From: Microcaldota archaeon
GTDB taxonomy: Archaea; Micrarchaeota; Micrarchaeia; Micrarchaeales; CABMGC01
Length of the DNA: 20,773 nt
Direction of reading: 5' to 3'
NCBI GenBank assembly: GCA_030040595.1
Contig: JASHTL010000059.1
Coordinates: 1-20,773 of the forward strand
Shown here: piece after piece, positions 6,552 to 14,995 of the stretch
How the letters are laid out: the number at the start of each line of letters is the position of its first letter
Numbering within the stretch: position 1 is the stretch's first letter
Position numbers and translations under genes: made by a program
Notes under the pieces: generated by a model
What the model was told of the DNA's origin: nothing
Database searches by the model: none
The model's input: the letters and a program-made list of their open reading frames with translations, nothing else

Positions 6552-7811
6552 TTACCTAGAATGTCCCTCGCAGAATTTATCTATCTTCTCAATCGCTGCC
6601 GCAAGGGTCTCCTTCGATGGCAAGGCTACAAGCCTTACATGGTCATTCCCACCGAATCCTGACCCTCTTGTTAGGAGCACACCCTCTTCTTCAAGCAGTT
6701 TATGTACGAACTCCTTGTCCGTCTTAAGGTCAAGCCTGCTCATATCTAATTTTGGGAACAAATAATATGCTCCCCTAGGAGGCACAACATGCATGTATTC
6801 GCTCTCGTTGATCAATTTTGAGGCGAATGATGCACGTTCCGCAATTGCTTTTACAAACTCTGTAACTTCCAGTCTATGTTCCTTGATATTGTTTATGCCT
6901 TCGGTGATAGCATATTGCGCCGGTGTGCTTACGCAGAGTCTCATTGCGCAGAAGTCCACCAGTTTTCTCTTGATAGTCTCGGAAACGCGATCATTTCCAG
7001 GGATGAGCATAAATCCCACCCTAAATCCTGTGGAATCGAGGTCTTTTGAGGCGCCATTATATATTATGTGAGGCACCCCTTTTGCTATCTGCGCTATACT
7101 TGTGAATTCAGTGCCATCGAATATCACCTCGTCATAGATCTCGTCGCTTACGAGCACAATGTCGTTATTCTTTGCGATCTCCACAATCCTCTCCAGCGTC
7201 TTCCTGCCGAGTACCATGCCTGTGGGGTTGCTCGGGTTTGTTATTGCCATGTACTTTATCCGCTTTCCCTCATTCATCTGCCTTCTTATCTTTGTCTCAA
7301 GTTCATCAGTGTCAAGGCTCCAGTCCCTCTCCTCTCCGTATTCCTGGATCAGGGGTTCCCCTCCGAATATCCTGAATCCGCTGTAGCTTACGGTGTAGTA
7401 AGGCGCAAACATTACTGCCATGTCCCCAGGATTGACCAGCATTGAATTCGTGAAAAGAAATGCCTCGCTGACGCCGTGGGTTATGAAAATGCCGTCGTCT
7501 TTGTTTACGTCCAGGCTGTATAGGCGCTTATACCTGTTTGAAACAGCTTCCCTGAGCTCAGGTATGCCTTCTGGATCAACGTAACCAGTCTTTCCCTCTT
7601 TCAATGCCTTTATGTAAGCATCGATTATGTACTTTGGGGTTGGGAAAAACCTTGCAGGATCGCCTATGTTCAATTTTGCCAGTTTTTTTCCTGCCTTCTC
7701 AAGCTTCTGCACTGTAGGGTTCTCCTCTTCTATTGCGTTCTCCGCGTATTTACTGAATTCCGAGAGTATCTCAGTCAATTCATCATCCACTAAGGCCAAG
7801 CGCCTTCTCAA
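6552..7811 (-). CDS. PLP-dependent class I/II aminotransferase (alanine aminotransferase-like)
   Basis: 419 residues if started at the TTG at 7811. Fold-type I aminotransferase signatures are complete: KLNIGDP near residue 46, NPSNPTG at 192-198, SDEIYDEV (D223), the PLP-binding lysine K256 in GASKDLDSTGFRVGF, and a late HVRLV with the carboxylate-binding Arg. It transfers amino groups between an amino acid and a 2-oxo acid in the cytoplasm. The overall pattern is closest to archaeal alanine/aspartate-type enzymes; the exact substrate is uncertain. The start is also uncertain: TTG 7811 overlaps the Nudix gene by 29 bases but has AGGAG 8 bases upstream, while GTG 7790 and TTG 7778 are alternatives. 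The stop codon abuts the tRNA gene. Confidence 0.9.
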   Translation of the reverse strand: MRRRLALVDDELTEILSEFSKYAENAIEEENPTVQKLEKAGKKLAKLNIGDPARFFPTPKYIIDAYIKALKEGKTGYVDPEGIPELREAVSNRYKRLYSLDVNKDDGIFITHGVSEAFLFTNSMLVNPGDMAVMFAPYYTVSYSGFRIFGGEPLIQEYGEERDWSLDTDELETKIRRQMNEGKRIKYMAITNPSNPTGMVLGRKTLERIVEIAKNNDIVLVSDEIYDEVIFDGTEFTSIAQIAKGVPHIIYNGASKDLDSTGFRVGFMLIPGNDRVSETIKRKLVDFCAMRLCVSTPAQYAITEGINNIKEHRLEVTEFVKAIAERASFASKLINESEYMHVVPPRGAYYLFPKLDMSRLDLKTDKEFVHKLLEEEGVLLTRGSGFGGNDHVRLVALPSKETLAAAIEKIDKFCEGHSR

Positions 7812-8337
7812 GTTCTCTTCTCCTGCGCGGCTCGTACCTCGCCTTCAACATATCTATCTTGACCTTGTCATCCAGGCGAATCCGTTCGATGCTTGAGAGC
7901 AACTGCGGGAGTGTTGTACTTATCACCTTTATTCTCTCTCCCGGATCAAGGTGCTGTTCAGTCACCTTCTTGGCCCCAAGCGCAGCAAAAAGGTAGAGCG
8001 TATAGCTTATCCTTCCTGAATATTTATACTTTCCTACCAGTTTCCATGTGTGAGCAACCATGCCTGTTTCCTCGATGAGCTCCCTTTTGGCTGCCGTCAG
8101 GGGCTTCTCGCCTTTTTCAACCACTCCTCCGATCAGGCCCTTGATTCGCTTGAACGTGGGCTGTTCCTCAAGCGCCATTATGATCTTCCTGCCCGACACC
8201 GGAAGTATGAGTACCACTGTGGGCCTTTCAAAGCGCTCGAATGTTGCATAGCTGCCGTCATAGAGCCTCTGTCTCCACTGGTAGATCCTGTGCCAGTCGC
8301 TCTTGAAAACCAGCTTCTCCTTGCGTTTTTGGCTCAT
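7783..8337 (-). CDS. Nudix hydrolase, ADP-ribose pyrophosphatase-like
   Basis: 184 residues from ATG 8337. The Nudix box is exact: G71, E77, R85-E86, E89-E90 and G92 fit G-x5-E-x7-REUxEExGU, which binds Mg2+ and cleaves a nucleoside diphosphate linked to another group. The preceding beta strands (RPTVVLILPVSGRKIIMALEEQ) and the region before the box (KGLIGG) resemble ADP-ribose/NDP-sugar pyrophosphatases, but the substrate is not proven. The frame is open upstream to 8400, but ATG 8337 overlaps the stop of the Dph6 gene as ATGA, a classic coupled start, so the longer version is unlikely. The C-terminus is rich in Arg (EPRRRRELEKA). Confidence 0.9.
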   Translation of the reverse strand: MSQKRKEKLVFKSDWHRIYQWRQRLYDGSYATFERFERPTVVLILPVSGRKIIMALEEQPTFKRIKGLIGGVVEKGEKPLTAAKRELIEETGMVAHTWKLVGKYKYSGRISYTLYLFAALGAKKVTEQHLDPGERIKVISTTLPQLLSSIERIRLDDKVKIDMLKARYEPRRRRELEKALGLSG

Positions 8338-9011
8338 GCAATCGCCTTCTCCTCTAATCTTGCTTCTTCTATGAAATAAGCACCACTCACACCATTCCAT
8401 TCCGTTCGCGCCTTTATTACCTTTATGCGCTTCCTGAACAGTGGAGCGTCAAGGACGAAGCTCTCTGCCTCTCCGCCTTCAAAGAGCATGTTTATGCCGT
8501 GCTTCCTGTTGATCTCCTGCAGTCTCTTTATTATTTCGTTGTCTATTCTCCTTCCCAGAAAGGACTCGTCAAGCCCCTCTGCGCTGACAGAGGTTATGAT
8601 CGCATTGTAATCCTTCTCTAGCGTGCTCAGCTCCTCAATAGGGTCTATGTGCCAGAGCGGCGCTATATGCTCTATTCCAAGTTTCTTTGCAATGTTGTTT
8701 ATCCTGTCACCCTGGTATCTGCTGTACGTCGCGCCTGTTACAAGCACTCTTACCTTGTTCTCGACCAGGACTTTCTCAAGGTCTGCCAATTCCTTCTCCT
8801 TCTCGCCTTCTGTTTCGCAGAACACCTGCCTTATGCCTAGCGCTTCAGCTTGCAATTCCGTATGCCTGACATTAGGGTAATGGAACATGTAGCTTGACCT
8901 GTTCTTGCTAAGCATCGTTATCAGAAGGTCTATCTTTACACCGCTCGCAACCGCCTTATGGAGTGCAAAGGTCGAGTCCTTGCCGCCGCTGTACAAAACT
9001 GCATTACTCAT
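8334..9011 (-). CDS. dph6: Diphthine-ammonia ligase family ATP pyrophosphatase (Dph6-like)
   Basis: 225 residues, the usual archaeal size. The N-terminal PP-loop SGGKDS (residues 8-13) binds ATP. The C-terminal half has FEGGEAESFVLDAPLF, the hallmark of the MJ0570/Dph6 group. In eukaryotes Dph6 uses ATP and ammonium to amidate diphthine on elongation factor 2, the last step of diphthamide synthesis; archaeal members are presumed to do the same on aEF-2. ATG 9011 directly follows the stop codon of the alpha/beta hydrolase (no spacer), and the end overlaps the Nudix start by 4 bases, so it sits inside the ATPase transcript. A related but uncharacterised ATP pyrophosphatase role cannot be excluded. 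Confidence 0.85.
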   Translation of the reverse strand: MSNAVLYSGGKDSTFALHKAVASGVKIDLLITMLSKNRSSYMFHYPNVRHTELQAEALGIRQVFCETEGEKEKELADLEKVLVENKVRVLVTGATYSRYQGDRINNIAKKLGIEHIAPLWHIDPIEELSTLEKDYNAIITSVSAEGLDESFLGRRIDNEIIKRLQEINRKHGINMLFEGGEAESFVLDAPLFRKRIKVIKARTEWNGVSGAYFIEEARLEEKAIA

Positions 9012-9764
9012 TTACGCGCCTATGTCCAGGACCTTTGAGAAGAAGAGAGCTGCCTTCTCTGCAGCAACCTTGAACGATCTCTTATTGTGGAAGCCGTGTT
9101 TTGCCCCATGCACAGTTTCCATGTCTGCGTCTATCTCATTTGCAAGTGCCAGTGCTTCCTTGTGCGGTACGCTAGAATCCTTGTCCCCATGTATGAAGAA
9201 GACCGGTATCTTTATGTTCTTCAACTCTTTCTCCGGTCTGAGCCTTTCCAGGTCTTTCACCAGGCTCCTTCCGTACTTTACATTGCCTCTTAGGATAAAA
9301 CCCTTCTTTTCAAAGTTATTCTCCTTGTCTGCCTTGTGCCATCTGTCGAGCAACGTGTGTGTTTTGATTACCGCATTCCAGTAAACAAGGCCTTTTATCC
9401 TGTTCTGGTGCCTTGACGCATAGTAAGTACTTGATATCCCTGCGAAGCTTGCCGCTACCAACCCGAAGCGCTTATATCCCCGCTCAATCAGTGTATCCAG
9501 AGCATTGTCTATGTCATCCTGCTGGTCCTTGATGGTCATGTCCACAGATCTTCCCTGGCTCTCCCCATGCCCCCTGAAATCGAACCTGAAGACTGCAAAT
9601 CCCTCTTTTGCAAGGCGCTTCGAAAGGTATGTGAAGACCCCGCCTTCTTCCTTGTCTACCGTGGCTCCGTGACATAAGACTATGCAGGTCTTCGTTGTTT
9701 TCTTTGGGATGGTCAATATTCCTGCAAGCCTTAAGTTGTCTGAGTTCCTGAAGTACAGTTTCAC
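9012..9764 (-). CDS. Alpha/beta hydrolase
   Basis: About 250 residues from GTG 9764; an in-frame TTG at 9791 would overlap atpD. I prefer GTG because it lies 4 bases after the atpD stop, with GAGG upstream. The fold is shown by LCHGAT (oxyanion region), FDFRGHGES, the nucleophile elbow AASFAG (S106), HGDKDSSVP (D196) and GAKHGF (H223). The elbow has Ala in place of the first Gly of GxSxG. Members hydrolyse esters, thioesters or amides of small molecules or lipids in the cytoplasm; no signal peptide is present and the substrate is unknown. It is the first non-ATPase gene of the operon tail and its stop touches the dph6 start. Confidence 0.85.
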   Translation of the reverse strand: MKLYFRNSDNLRLAGILTIPKKTTKTCIVLCHGATVDKEEGGVFTYLSKRLAKEGFAVFRFDFRGHGESQGRSVDMTIKDQQDDIDNALDTLIERGYKRFGLVAASFAGISSTYYASRHQNRIKGLVYWNAVIKTHTLLDRWHKADKENNFEKKGFILRGNVKYGRSLVKDLERLRPEKELKNIKIPVFFIHGDKDSSVPHKEALALANEIDADMETVHGAKHGFHNKRSFKVAAEKAALFFSKVLDIGA

Positions 9765-9768
9765 CTGA

Positions 9769-10395
9769 TCAGCCTCTGTCTGTCTTTGCAAGCTTCTTCT
9801 TCACGTGCTTGAGTGCAGAAAAAGTGTCCCTGTCGATCTCCTCAAGCCTCATCCTTATGTATCGCTGCTGCGCGATCATGCCCGGTATGACCTTGTAGTC
9901 GAGAGCATTGACCCTCCTCTTTGTCTTGTCTATCTCCAGAACAAGCCTCCTCAGCCCCTGTTCCCTTTGCGCGACCTCTATTATGGAATTAGTAGCCCTC
10001 GTGAATGTGTCATTCAGGTCGTCCACAGCGAGGCTGGTCGAAAAGAGCAGTGTAGGATCCATCGTAGTTCCAGGCGCCCTGTCTATCTGCGGTATCTTGA
10101 CACCCATTATGTTCTTCACGTGCATCCTGACAGGGGAAGCCTCCTTCATGTGCAGCGCCACATCCTCAAGCTCGAAGTTTCCTACGTATGTGGATGCCGT
10201 CTCCACCATCTTGTATGATTCCTGTATCAGTTCATTGAGCTTCGACCTGCTCTCCGAAGACTGCTTAAGCATGTTGAGGAATTCTAGGACAAGAACCTCT
10301 CTCTTCCTCTTAAGTATCCCATAGCCTTTCCTAGCCACGGCTACCCTTTTCTTTAGGTTGATCAGGTTTATCCTTGTCGGATTGAGCCTTGCCAT
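9769..10395 (-). CDS. atpD: A-type ATP synthase subunit D (central stalk)
   Basis: 208 residues from ATG 10395; its A is shared with the last base of the atpB stop codon (TAATG). The N-terminus has the family signature: PTR near residues 6-8, then N-L-K-K-R and GYGILKRKREVLVLEF. Long N- and C-terminal helices (residues about 5-70 and 140-200) form the antiparallel coiled coil that turns inside the A3B3 head. With F and C it makes the rotor shaft linking ATP hydrolysis or synthesis to the K ring. Length is normal. Confidence 0.97.
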   Translation of the reverse strand: MARLNPTRINLINLKKRVAVARKGYGILKRKREVLVLEFLNMLKQSSESRSKLNELIQESYKMVETASTYVGNFELEDVALHMKEASPVRMHVKNIMGVKIPQIDRAPGTTMDPTLLFSTSLAVDDLNDTFTRATNSIIEVAQREQGLRRLVLEIDKTKRRVNALDYKVIPGMIAQQRYIRMRLEEIDRDTFSALKHVKKKLAKTDRG

Positions 10396-11786
10396 TATCC
10401 TTTCGCCTTACCTTTCTTGTAGTACTTTGTTACAAGATCCTTCTTGATCCTCGTGAGGTCCCCTTCAGGGAACGTAGCGAGAAGGTCCCAGCCTATGTCG
10501 AGCGTGTCCTCAATCGTTCTCCTTTCATAGAATGCCTGGCCGATGAACCTCGCTTCGAACTCGTCTCCGAACTTGAGGTACCTCTTGTCCTCATCGCTCA
10601 ATGCCTCTGCTCCAACTATCGCGCTCAGGCTCTTTGCGTCCTGCGCCTTTGCGTACATGGTGTAGAGCTGGTTTGATACTCCGCTGTGGTCCTCCCTTGT
10701 CTTTCCCGGTCCTATTCCATTGTTCATTAGCCTTGAGAGCGATCCCAGCGGCTGTATCGGAGGATAAATGCCCTTGTTCATAAGGTCCCTGCTGAGGTTG
10801 ATCTGCCCCTCTGTTATGTATCCTGTCAGGTCAGGTATCGGGTGCGTCACGTCGTCGCTAGGCATTGTCAGCACGTCCAGCTGCGTTATGCTTCCCTTCT
10901 TGCCCTTGATTATCCCTGCTCGCTCGTATATGCTTGCAAAGTCGGTATACATGTATCCGGGGTAGCCTCTTCTTCCGGGAACCTCTTCCCTTGCGCTTGA
11001 CAGCTCTCTCAGCGCTTCCGCATAATTGGTCATGTCGTTGAGGATTACGAGCACGTGCATTCCCCTTTCGTATGCAAGGTACTCTGCCGTGCTGAGCGCA
11101 AGCCTTGGAGTCAGGATCCTCTCTATGCTTGGATCGTCGGCCAGGTTGATGAAGGCAACAGTCCTCTTCAATGCCCCTGTCTTCCTGAACTCGTTGATGA
11201 AATATGTCGCGTCATCATAGGTTATCCCTATTCCTGCAAAGACCACTGCGAATCCCTCGCTGCTATTCTTGACGTTTGCCTGCCTGGTGATCTGCGCTGC
11301 AAGCTGGTTGTGCGGCAGTCCCGAGCCTGAGAAGATCGGAAGTTTCTGCCCCCTGACCAGCGTGTCCAGGCCGTCTATTGCTGAAACGCCTGTCTCTATG
11401 AACTCGCTAGGCTTCTCTCTAGAAGTGGGGTTTATCGGAGCGCCGTTTATGTCCCTCTTCTCTTCCGCAGCTACTCCTGCACTTGTATCCCGTGGCTTCC
11501 CCTGTCCGTTGAAGACCCTGCCCAGCATCCCTTCACTAACGCCAACCATGAAGGTCTCTCCAAGGAAGCTTACCGATGTGGTATCGACATTTATGCCGTC
11601 AGTAGGTCCGAAGACCTGCACTATGGCATACTTATCGCTTGTTTCAAGGACCTGGCCAAGCCTCATGTTTCCGTCAGCGGTTCTTATCCTGACAACCTCG
11701 TTGTATTTGGCATTCCTTGTCTTGCCCACTACAACCAACGGCCCTGCAACGCTTTCTATAGTGCTGTATTCTATCTCAAATCTCAT
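10395..11786 (-). CDS. atpB: A-type ATP synthase subunit B (regulatory head subunit)
   Basis: 463 residues from ATG 11786, preceded by GTGAT three bases upstream. The N-terminal beta barrel begins IESVAGPLVVV. The nucleotide-binding region has SGSGLPHNQLAAQI in place of a Walker A loop, normal for the non-catalytic B subunit. Later motifs include EVPGRRGYPGYMYTDF and the DLTGYITEGQI strand. Three copies alternate with subunit A in the soluble head, and B contributes an Arg to the catalytic site at the interface. Separated from atpA by 4 bases. Length and motifs are intact. Confidence 0.98.
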   Translation of the reverse strand: MRFEIEYSTIESVAGPLVVVGKTRNAKYNEVVRIRTADGNMRLGQVLETSDKYAIVQVFGPTDGINVDTTSVSFLGETFMVGVSEGMLGRVFNGQGKPRDTSAGVAAEEKRDINGAPINPTSREKPSEFIETGVSAIDGLDTLVRGQKLPIFSGSGLPHNQLAAQITRQANVKNSSEGFAVVFAGIGITYDDATYFINEFRKTGALKRTVAFINLADDPSIERILTPRLALSTAEYLAYERGMHVLVILNDMTNYAEALRELSSAREEVPGRRGYPGYMYTDFASIYERAGIIKGKKGSITQLDVLTMPSDDVTHPIPDLTGYITEGQINLSRDLMNKGIYPPIQPLGSLSRLMNNGIGPGKTREDHSGVSNQLYTMYAKAQDAKSLSAIVGAEALSDEDKRYLKFGDEFEARFIGQAFYERRTIEDTLDIGWDLLATFPEGDLTRIKKDLVTKYYKKGKAKG

Positions 11787-11790
11787 AACA

Positions 11791-13572
11791 TCACGCTTTC
11801 TCCTTCTCTACCTCCGACTGGTATTCCTTCAATAGCGCCCTGAACTCCGAGTCGATGCTCTCCCTGACATGCTTCTCCTCCTTCTCAACATCGGATTCCT
11901 TGACGCTCTTGAGCCTTCCTATCTCTTCCCTGACCTTCATCTTTGTTATATTGTCTGCCTCTATCTGGTGCGCTACGGCGTCTTCAGCCTTTGTTCTGAA
12001 GTAGAGGATGGTCGAGAGCATCATCTTCTGCTTTGCCAGGCTCGTATAGGTGTCGATCTCGTCGTACGCATTCTGCCTGAGGAAATCCTCCCTGATCATC
12101 CTGCCTATCTCGAGCACGACTTTTTCATTGTCAGGAAGCGCATCTGCGCCTACAAGCTGCACTATGTCCTTCAATTCCGCTTCGCGCTGCAGCAGTTTCA
12201 TCGCGCTTATCCTGTCGTTCACGAAGCTCTCTCCGGCATTCTTGACATACCAGTCCTTCAGAGCGTCAAGATACAGCGAGTAGCTGTTAAGCCAGTTTAC
12301 AGAGGGATAATGCCTTGCAGATGCCAGAGCTACGTCAAGCGCCCAGAAGGTCTTTACCACCCTAAGCGTTCCCTGCGACACAGGTTCTGAGATATCACCT
12401 CCTGCTGGAGATACTGCTCCGATGATAGTCACAGAGCCTATGGCTCCGTTGAGCGACTCCACTTTACCGCTTCTCTCATAGTATTCAGCAAGCCTCTTGG
12501 GGAGATACGCAGGATATCCCTCTTCTCCAGGCATTTCTTCAAGCCTTGCCGAGATTTCTCGCATTGCCTCCGCCCATCTTGATGTGGAATCGGCCATGAT
12601 TGCTACGCTGTATCCCATGTCCCTGAAGTATTCTGCTATGGTAATTCCTGTGTAGATGCTTGCCTCTCTTGCTGCCACTGGCATGTTGCTTGTGTTTGCG
12701 ACAAGAACAGTCCTTTCCATGAGCGGCCTCTTTGTCTTCGGGTCAACCAGCTCGGGGAACTCCACAAGAACGTCGGTCATCTCGTTGCCGCGCTCACCGC
12801 ATCCGACATAAACTACTATGTCCGCATCAGCGAACTTTGCAATCTGCTGTTGGATTACTGTTTTTCCGCTGCCGAATGGTCCTGGCACTGCAGCGCTCCC
12901 TCCCTTTGCCACAGGGAAGAATGTGTCGAGGACTCTCTGACCTGTCAAAAGAGGCTCCTCTGACCTGAACTTCGTCTTGAAAGGAGATGACCTTCTTACA
13001 GGCCTCTTCTGCATCATCGTGATGTTTGTGGTCTTGCTGCCCTTTGTCACCTTTGCTATCGCCTGATCCACGGAGAAACTCCCGCTCTTCAGTCCTGATA
13101 TCTTACCCTCAGTTCCGTAAGGAACCATGATGTAGTGCTTCAGGTGCTCAGTTTCCTGCACGTATCCTATTATATCTCCGGAGCTTACAGTTGAGCCATT
13201 CTTTACCTTGCTCTCGGCAAAGAACCTCCATTTCTTCTTCCTGTCCAGCGCATCGGCGTTGATGCCTTTTCCTATGAAAGCGCCGCTCTTTGACCGTATC
13301 ACCTCCAACGGTCTCTGGATTCCATCGTACACGTTGTTGAGTATTCCCGGCCCGAGTTCGGCCATGAGGGGAACGCCTGACGACTCGACAGGCTCTCCAG
13401 GGCTGATTCCGGTGGTATCCTCGTACACCTGGATTATCGCCTTGTCGCCTCTGAGCTGTATGATCTCGCCAATGAGTCCGAGCTGTCCGACCCTGACCAC
13501 ATCATACATCCTTGTTCCAAGCATCTCGTTTGCCACTACAAGCGGCCCTGATATTCTTTCTATAACGCCCAT
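11791..13572 (-). CDS. atpA: A-type ATP synthase subunit A (catalytic head subunit)
   Basis: 593 residues from ATG 13572; the frame also has a TTG at 13581, but it lacks a ribosome binding site, while GGTAAAG precedes the ATG. Motifs: N-terminal barrel VIERISGPLVVA; the inserted non-homologous region (about residues 115-190); Walker A GPFGSGKT (231-238); GCGERGNEM with the catalytic Glu; MADSTSRWAEA; and LEEMPGEEGYPAYLP. It binds and converts ADP + Pi to ATP in the cytoplasmic head. The C-terminal helix is rich in Lys and Glu. No intein is present in the P-loop, although intein insertion there is known in some archaea. Confidence 0.98.
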   Translation of the reverse strand: MGVIERISGPLVVANEMLGTRMYDVVRVGQLGLIGEIIQLRGDKAIIQVYEDTTGISPGEPVESSGVPLMAELGPGILNNVYDGIQRPLEVIRSKSGAFIGKGINADALDRKKKWRFFAESKVKNGSTVSSGDIIGYVQETEHLKHYIMVPYGTEGKISGLKSGSFSVDQAIAKVTKGSKTTNITMMQKRPVRRSSPFKTKFRSEEPLLTGQRVLDTFFPVAKGGSAAVPGPFGSGKTVIQQQIAKFADADIVVYVGCGERGNEMTDVLVEFPELVDPKTKRPLMERTVLVANTSNMPVAAREASIYTGITIAEYFRDMGYSVAIMADSTSRWAEAMREISARLEEMPGEEGYPAYLPKRLAEYYERSGKVESLNGAIGSVTIIGAVSPAGGDISEPVSQGTLRVVKTFWALDVALASARHYPSVNWLNSYSLYLDALKDWYVKNAGESFVNDRISAMKLLQREAELKDIVQLVGADALPDNEKVVLEIGRMIREDFLRQNAYDEIDTYTSLAKQKMMLSTILYFRTKAEDAVAHQIEADNITKMKVREEIGRLKSVKESDVEKEEKHVRESIDSEFRALLKEYQSEVEKEKA

Positions 13573-13581
13573 CTTTACCAA

Positions 13582-13938
13582 CTATTGTTTGCTAAACATC
13601 TTAGATATGTCAATACCTATTGCCCTCATTATCAGGTTCCTGAGCGTGTCCTCCTCAGTGATTCCCTCGTTGGGCTCCGGAACCTGGACAACCAGCGGCA
13701 ATATGCTCGTTTCCATAGTGTCCTGAAGCCTCCTGTCCCTGACCATCCTCTTCACGGAAGTGCTCACTATGATTATGCCTACGTCGTCCCTGCCGATAAG
13801 CTCCTTGATCTTCGATTCAGCCTCTGAAGTATCGGAAACTGTTGTGGACTCGGTTACTCCTGCAAGCTTGAAGCCCAGGTTAAGCTGCTGGTTGGCTACC
13901 AACGCTATCTTGTACCCCTTCTCTACTCGTTCTTCCAT
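13582..13938 (-). CDS. atpF: A-type ATP synthase subunit F (central stalk)
   Basis: 118 residues from ATG 13938, which lies inside the end of atpC (16-base overlap). The family pattern is seen: KIALVANQQLNLGFKLAGV, a middle strand GIIIVSTSVKRM, and LPLVVQVPEPNEG. The N-terminus has about 8 residues more than usual before the first strand, so a later start is possible, but no better start codon is evident. F packs on the D subunit of the rotor and modulates ATP hydrolysis. Confidence 0.93.
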   Translation of the reverse strand: MEERVEKGYKIALVANQQLNLGFKLAGVTESTTVSDTSEAESKIKELIGRDDVGIIIVSTSVKRMVRDRRLQDTMETSILPLVVQVPEPNEGITEEDTLRNLIMRAIGIDISKMFSKQ

Positions 13939-14993
13939 ACTATAAGCCTCTCAAGCTCCTCCCTACTCAGTCCGTAGATTCTTCCCTGTATGAGTATCCT
14001 AAGCGTAAAGACCTCTATCTCCTTCATGTACGCGTAGACAAGTATCGCGCCAAACGAGAGTATGCTGTGCTTCAGCAGCCTCATCGAGTTGTTGAAGATC
14101 GAGTTCCTCATGCCGATCTCGAAGATAAGGAGCTGCTTCCTCTTGCTGCCCTTGTACACGTCAAGCGCGTTCTTCAGGTCGTATGTCTTGATCTGCGCAA
14201 CCATGGTCTCTATGTCCTTTGAGCCGTTGTAGAGCTGCTCCAGGTCGTGCGCATTCATGTTGCCCCTCTCTATCATGTTGTCCGCTATGTCGCTGAACTT
14301 CAGGCCTGCGCGCTTTGCCTTTATGAGTATGAGCAGGTTCTTCATGTCTATGTCCATCTTCAGCACCTGCGCCGGTTCGTTGTGTATTATCCTGAGCCCT
14401 ATGATCGTCTTGCCCAATTCTTTGTAATAGCTCTTGTCTATCGCTGCAGCAGCATCTATCGCGCTCTTTGTCTTCTTATAGGCCTCAAGGGCATCGTGCA
14501 GTGCTGCAGGATAAGGGGAGTTGATTAGGAACTTGTTAAGCATCCCCTCTACTGAGTCCTCTCTCATGGCTTCTTTGACCGCAGTGGCATTGTACCTGCC
14601 GAAATCTATTATGTACCTCGCTATGGAGTCGTAATCAGCCTTCCTCTCCTTCGCCTCTATGGCTATCTTTACGTTGTAAAGGCCCCACTTCCCTACTATG
14701 GCGCGTATGAGCTTCCTTTCCGTAGTCGGTGTTATCTGCACCAGCTTCCCTGTGCTCTTGGCGAGGTTCTTGCTCAGCGCGAAGTCTATAAGCTCCTGCT
14801 TTATCGAGAGGCCGCCGAAGCTCTCAAGATCATTCTTGTAATCGCTCTGGAAGAGCAGGGCTATCTGCGAACTTGCATCCTTGGCGTTCATTATTTCCTG
14901 CATAGTCTTCTTGCCTATCAGCCTGGCCTCCATAGCCTTGACCCTGGCGCTGGAATAGCCGTAATGCATTGCAGCTGACATGCCTGATCTCAA
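13923..14993 (-). CDS. atpC: A-type ATP synthase subunit C (rotor socket)
   Basis: 356 residues if translation begins at TTG 14993, chosen because AGGAG lies 6 bases upstream; ATG 14981 is an alternative without a good binding site. Near the N-terminus YGYSSARVKAMEARLI matches the Y-x-Y-x-x-A-R-V-x-A-M pattern of the family. The rest is all-helical (V-type subunit d fold), made of three related helical bundles. C forms the socket joining the central stalk (D, F) to the K ring. It starts 2 bases after the atpE stop and overlaps atpF by 16 bases. Confidence 0.93.
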   Translation of the reverse strand: MRSGMSAAMHYGYSSARVKAMEARLIGKKTMQEIMNAKDASSQIALLFQSDYKNDLESFGGLSIKQELIDFALSKNLAKSTGKLVQITPTTERKLIRAIVGKWGLYNVKIAIEAKERKADYDSIARYIIDFGRYNATAVKEAMREDSVEGMLNKFLINSPYPAALHDALEAYKKTKSAIDAAAAIDKSYYKELGKTIIGLRIIHNEPAQVLKMDIDMKNLLILIKAKRAGLKFSDIADNMIERGNMNAHDLEQLYNGSKDIETMVAQIKTYDLKNALDVYKGSKRKQLLIFEIGMRNSIFNNSMRLLKHSILSFGAILVYAYMKEIEVFTLRILIQGRIYGLSREELERLIVWKNE

Positions 14994-14995
14994 GA

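Noticed and set aside
8338..8400. 21-codon upstream extension of the Nudix gene
   Set aside because: It lies inside the dph6 coding region, and the ATGA overlap at 8337 is a much better start.
10395..11786. Missing Walker A motif in atpB as a possible inactivation
   Set aside because: Subunit B of A-type ATP synthases normally lacks a canonical Walker A; the rest of the protein is intact.
11269..11835. Open plus-strand frame of 188 codons opposite atpB
   Set aside because: It is antisense to a fully conserved ATPase subunit, low in complexity and without a recognisable domain.
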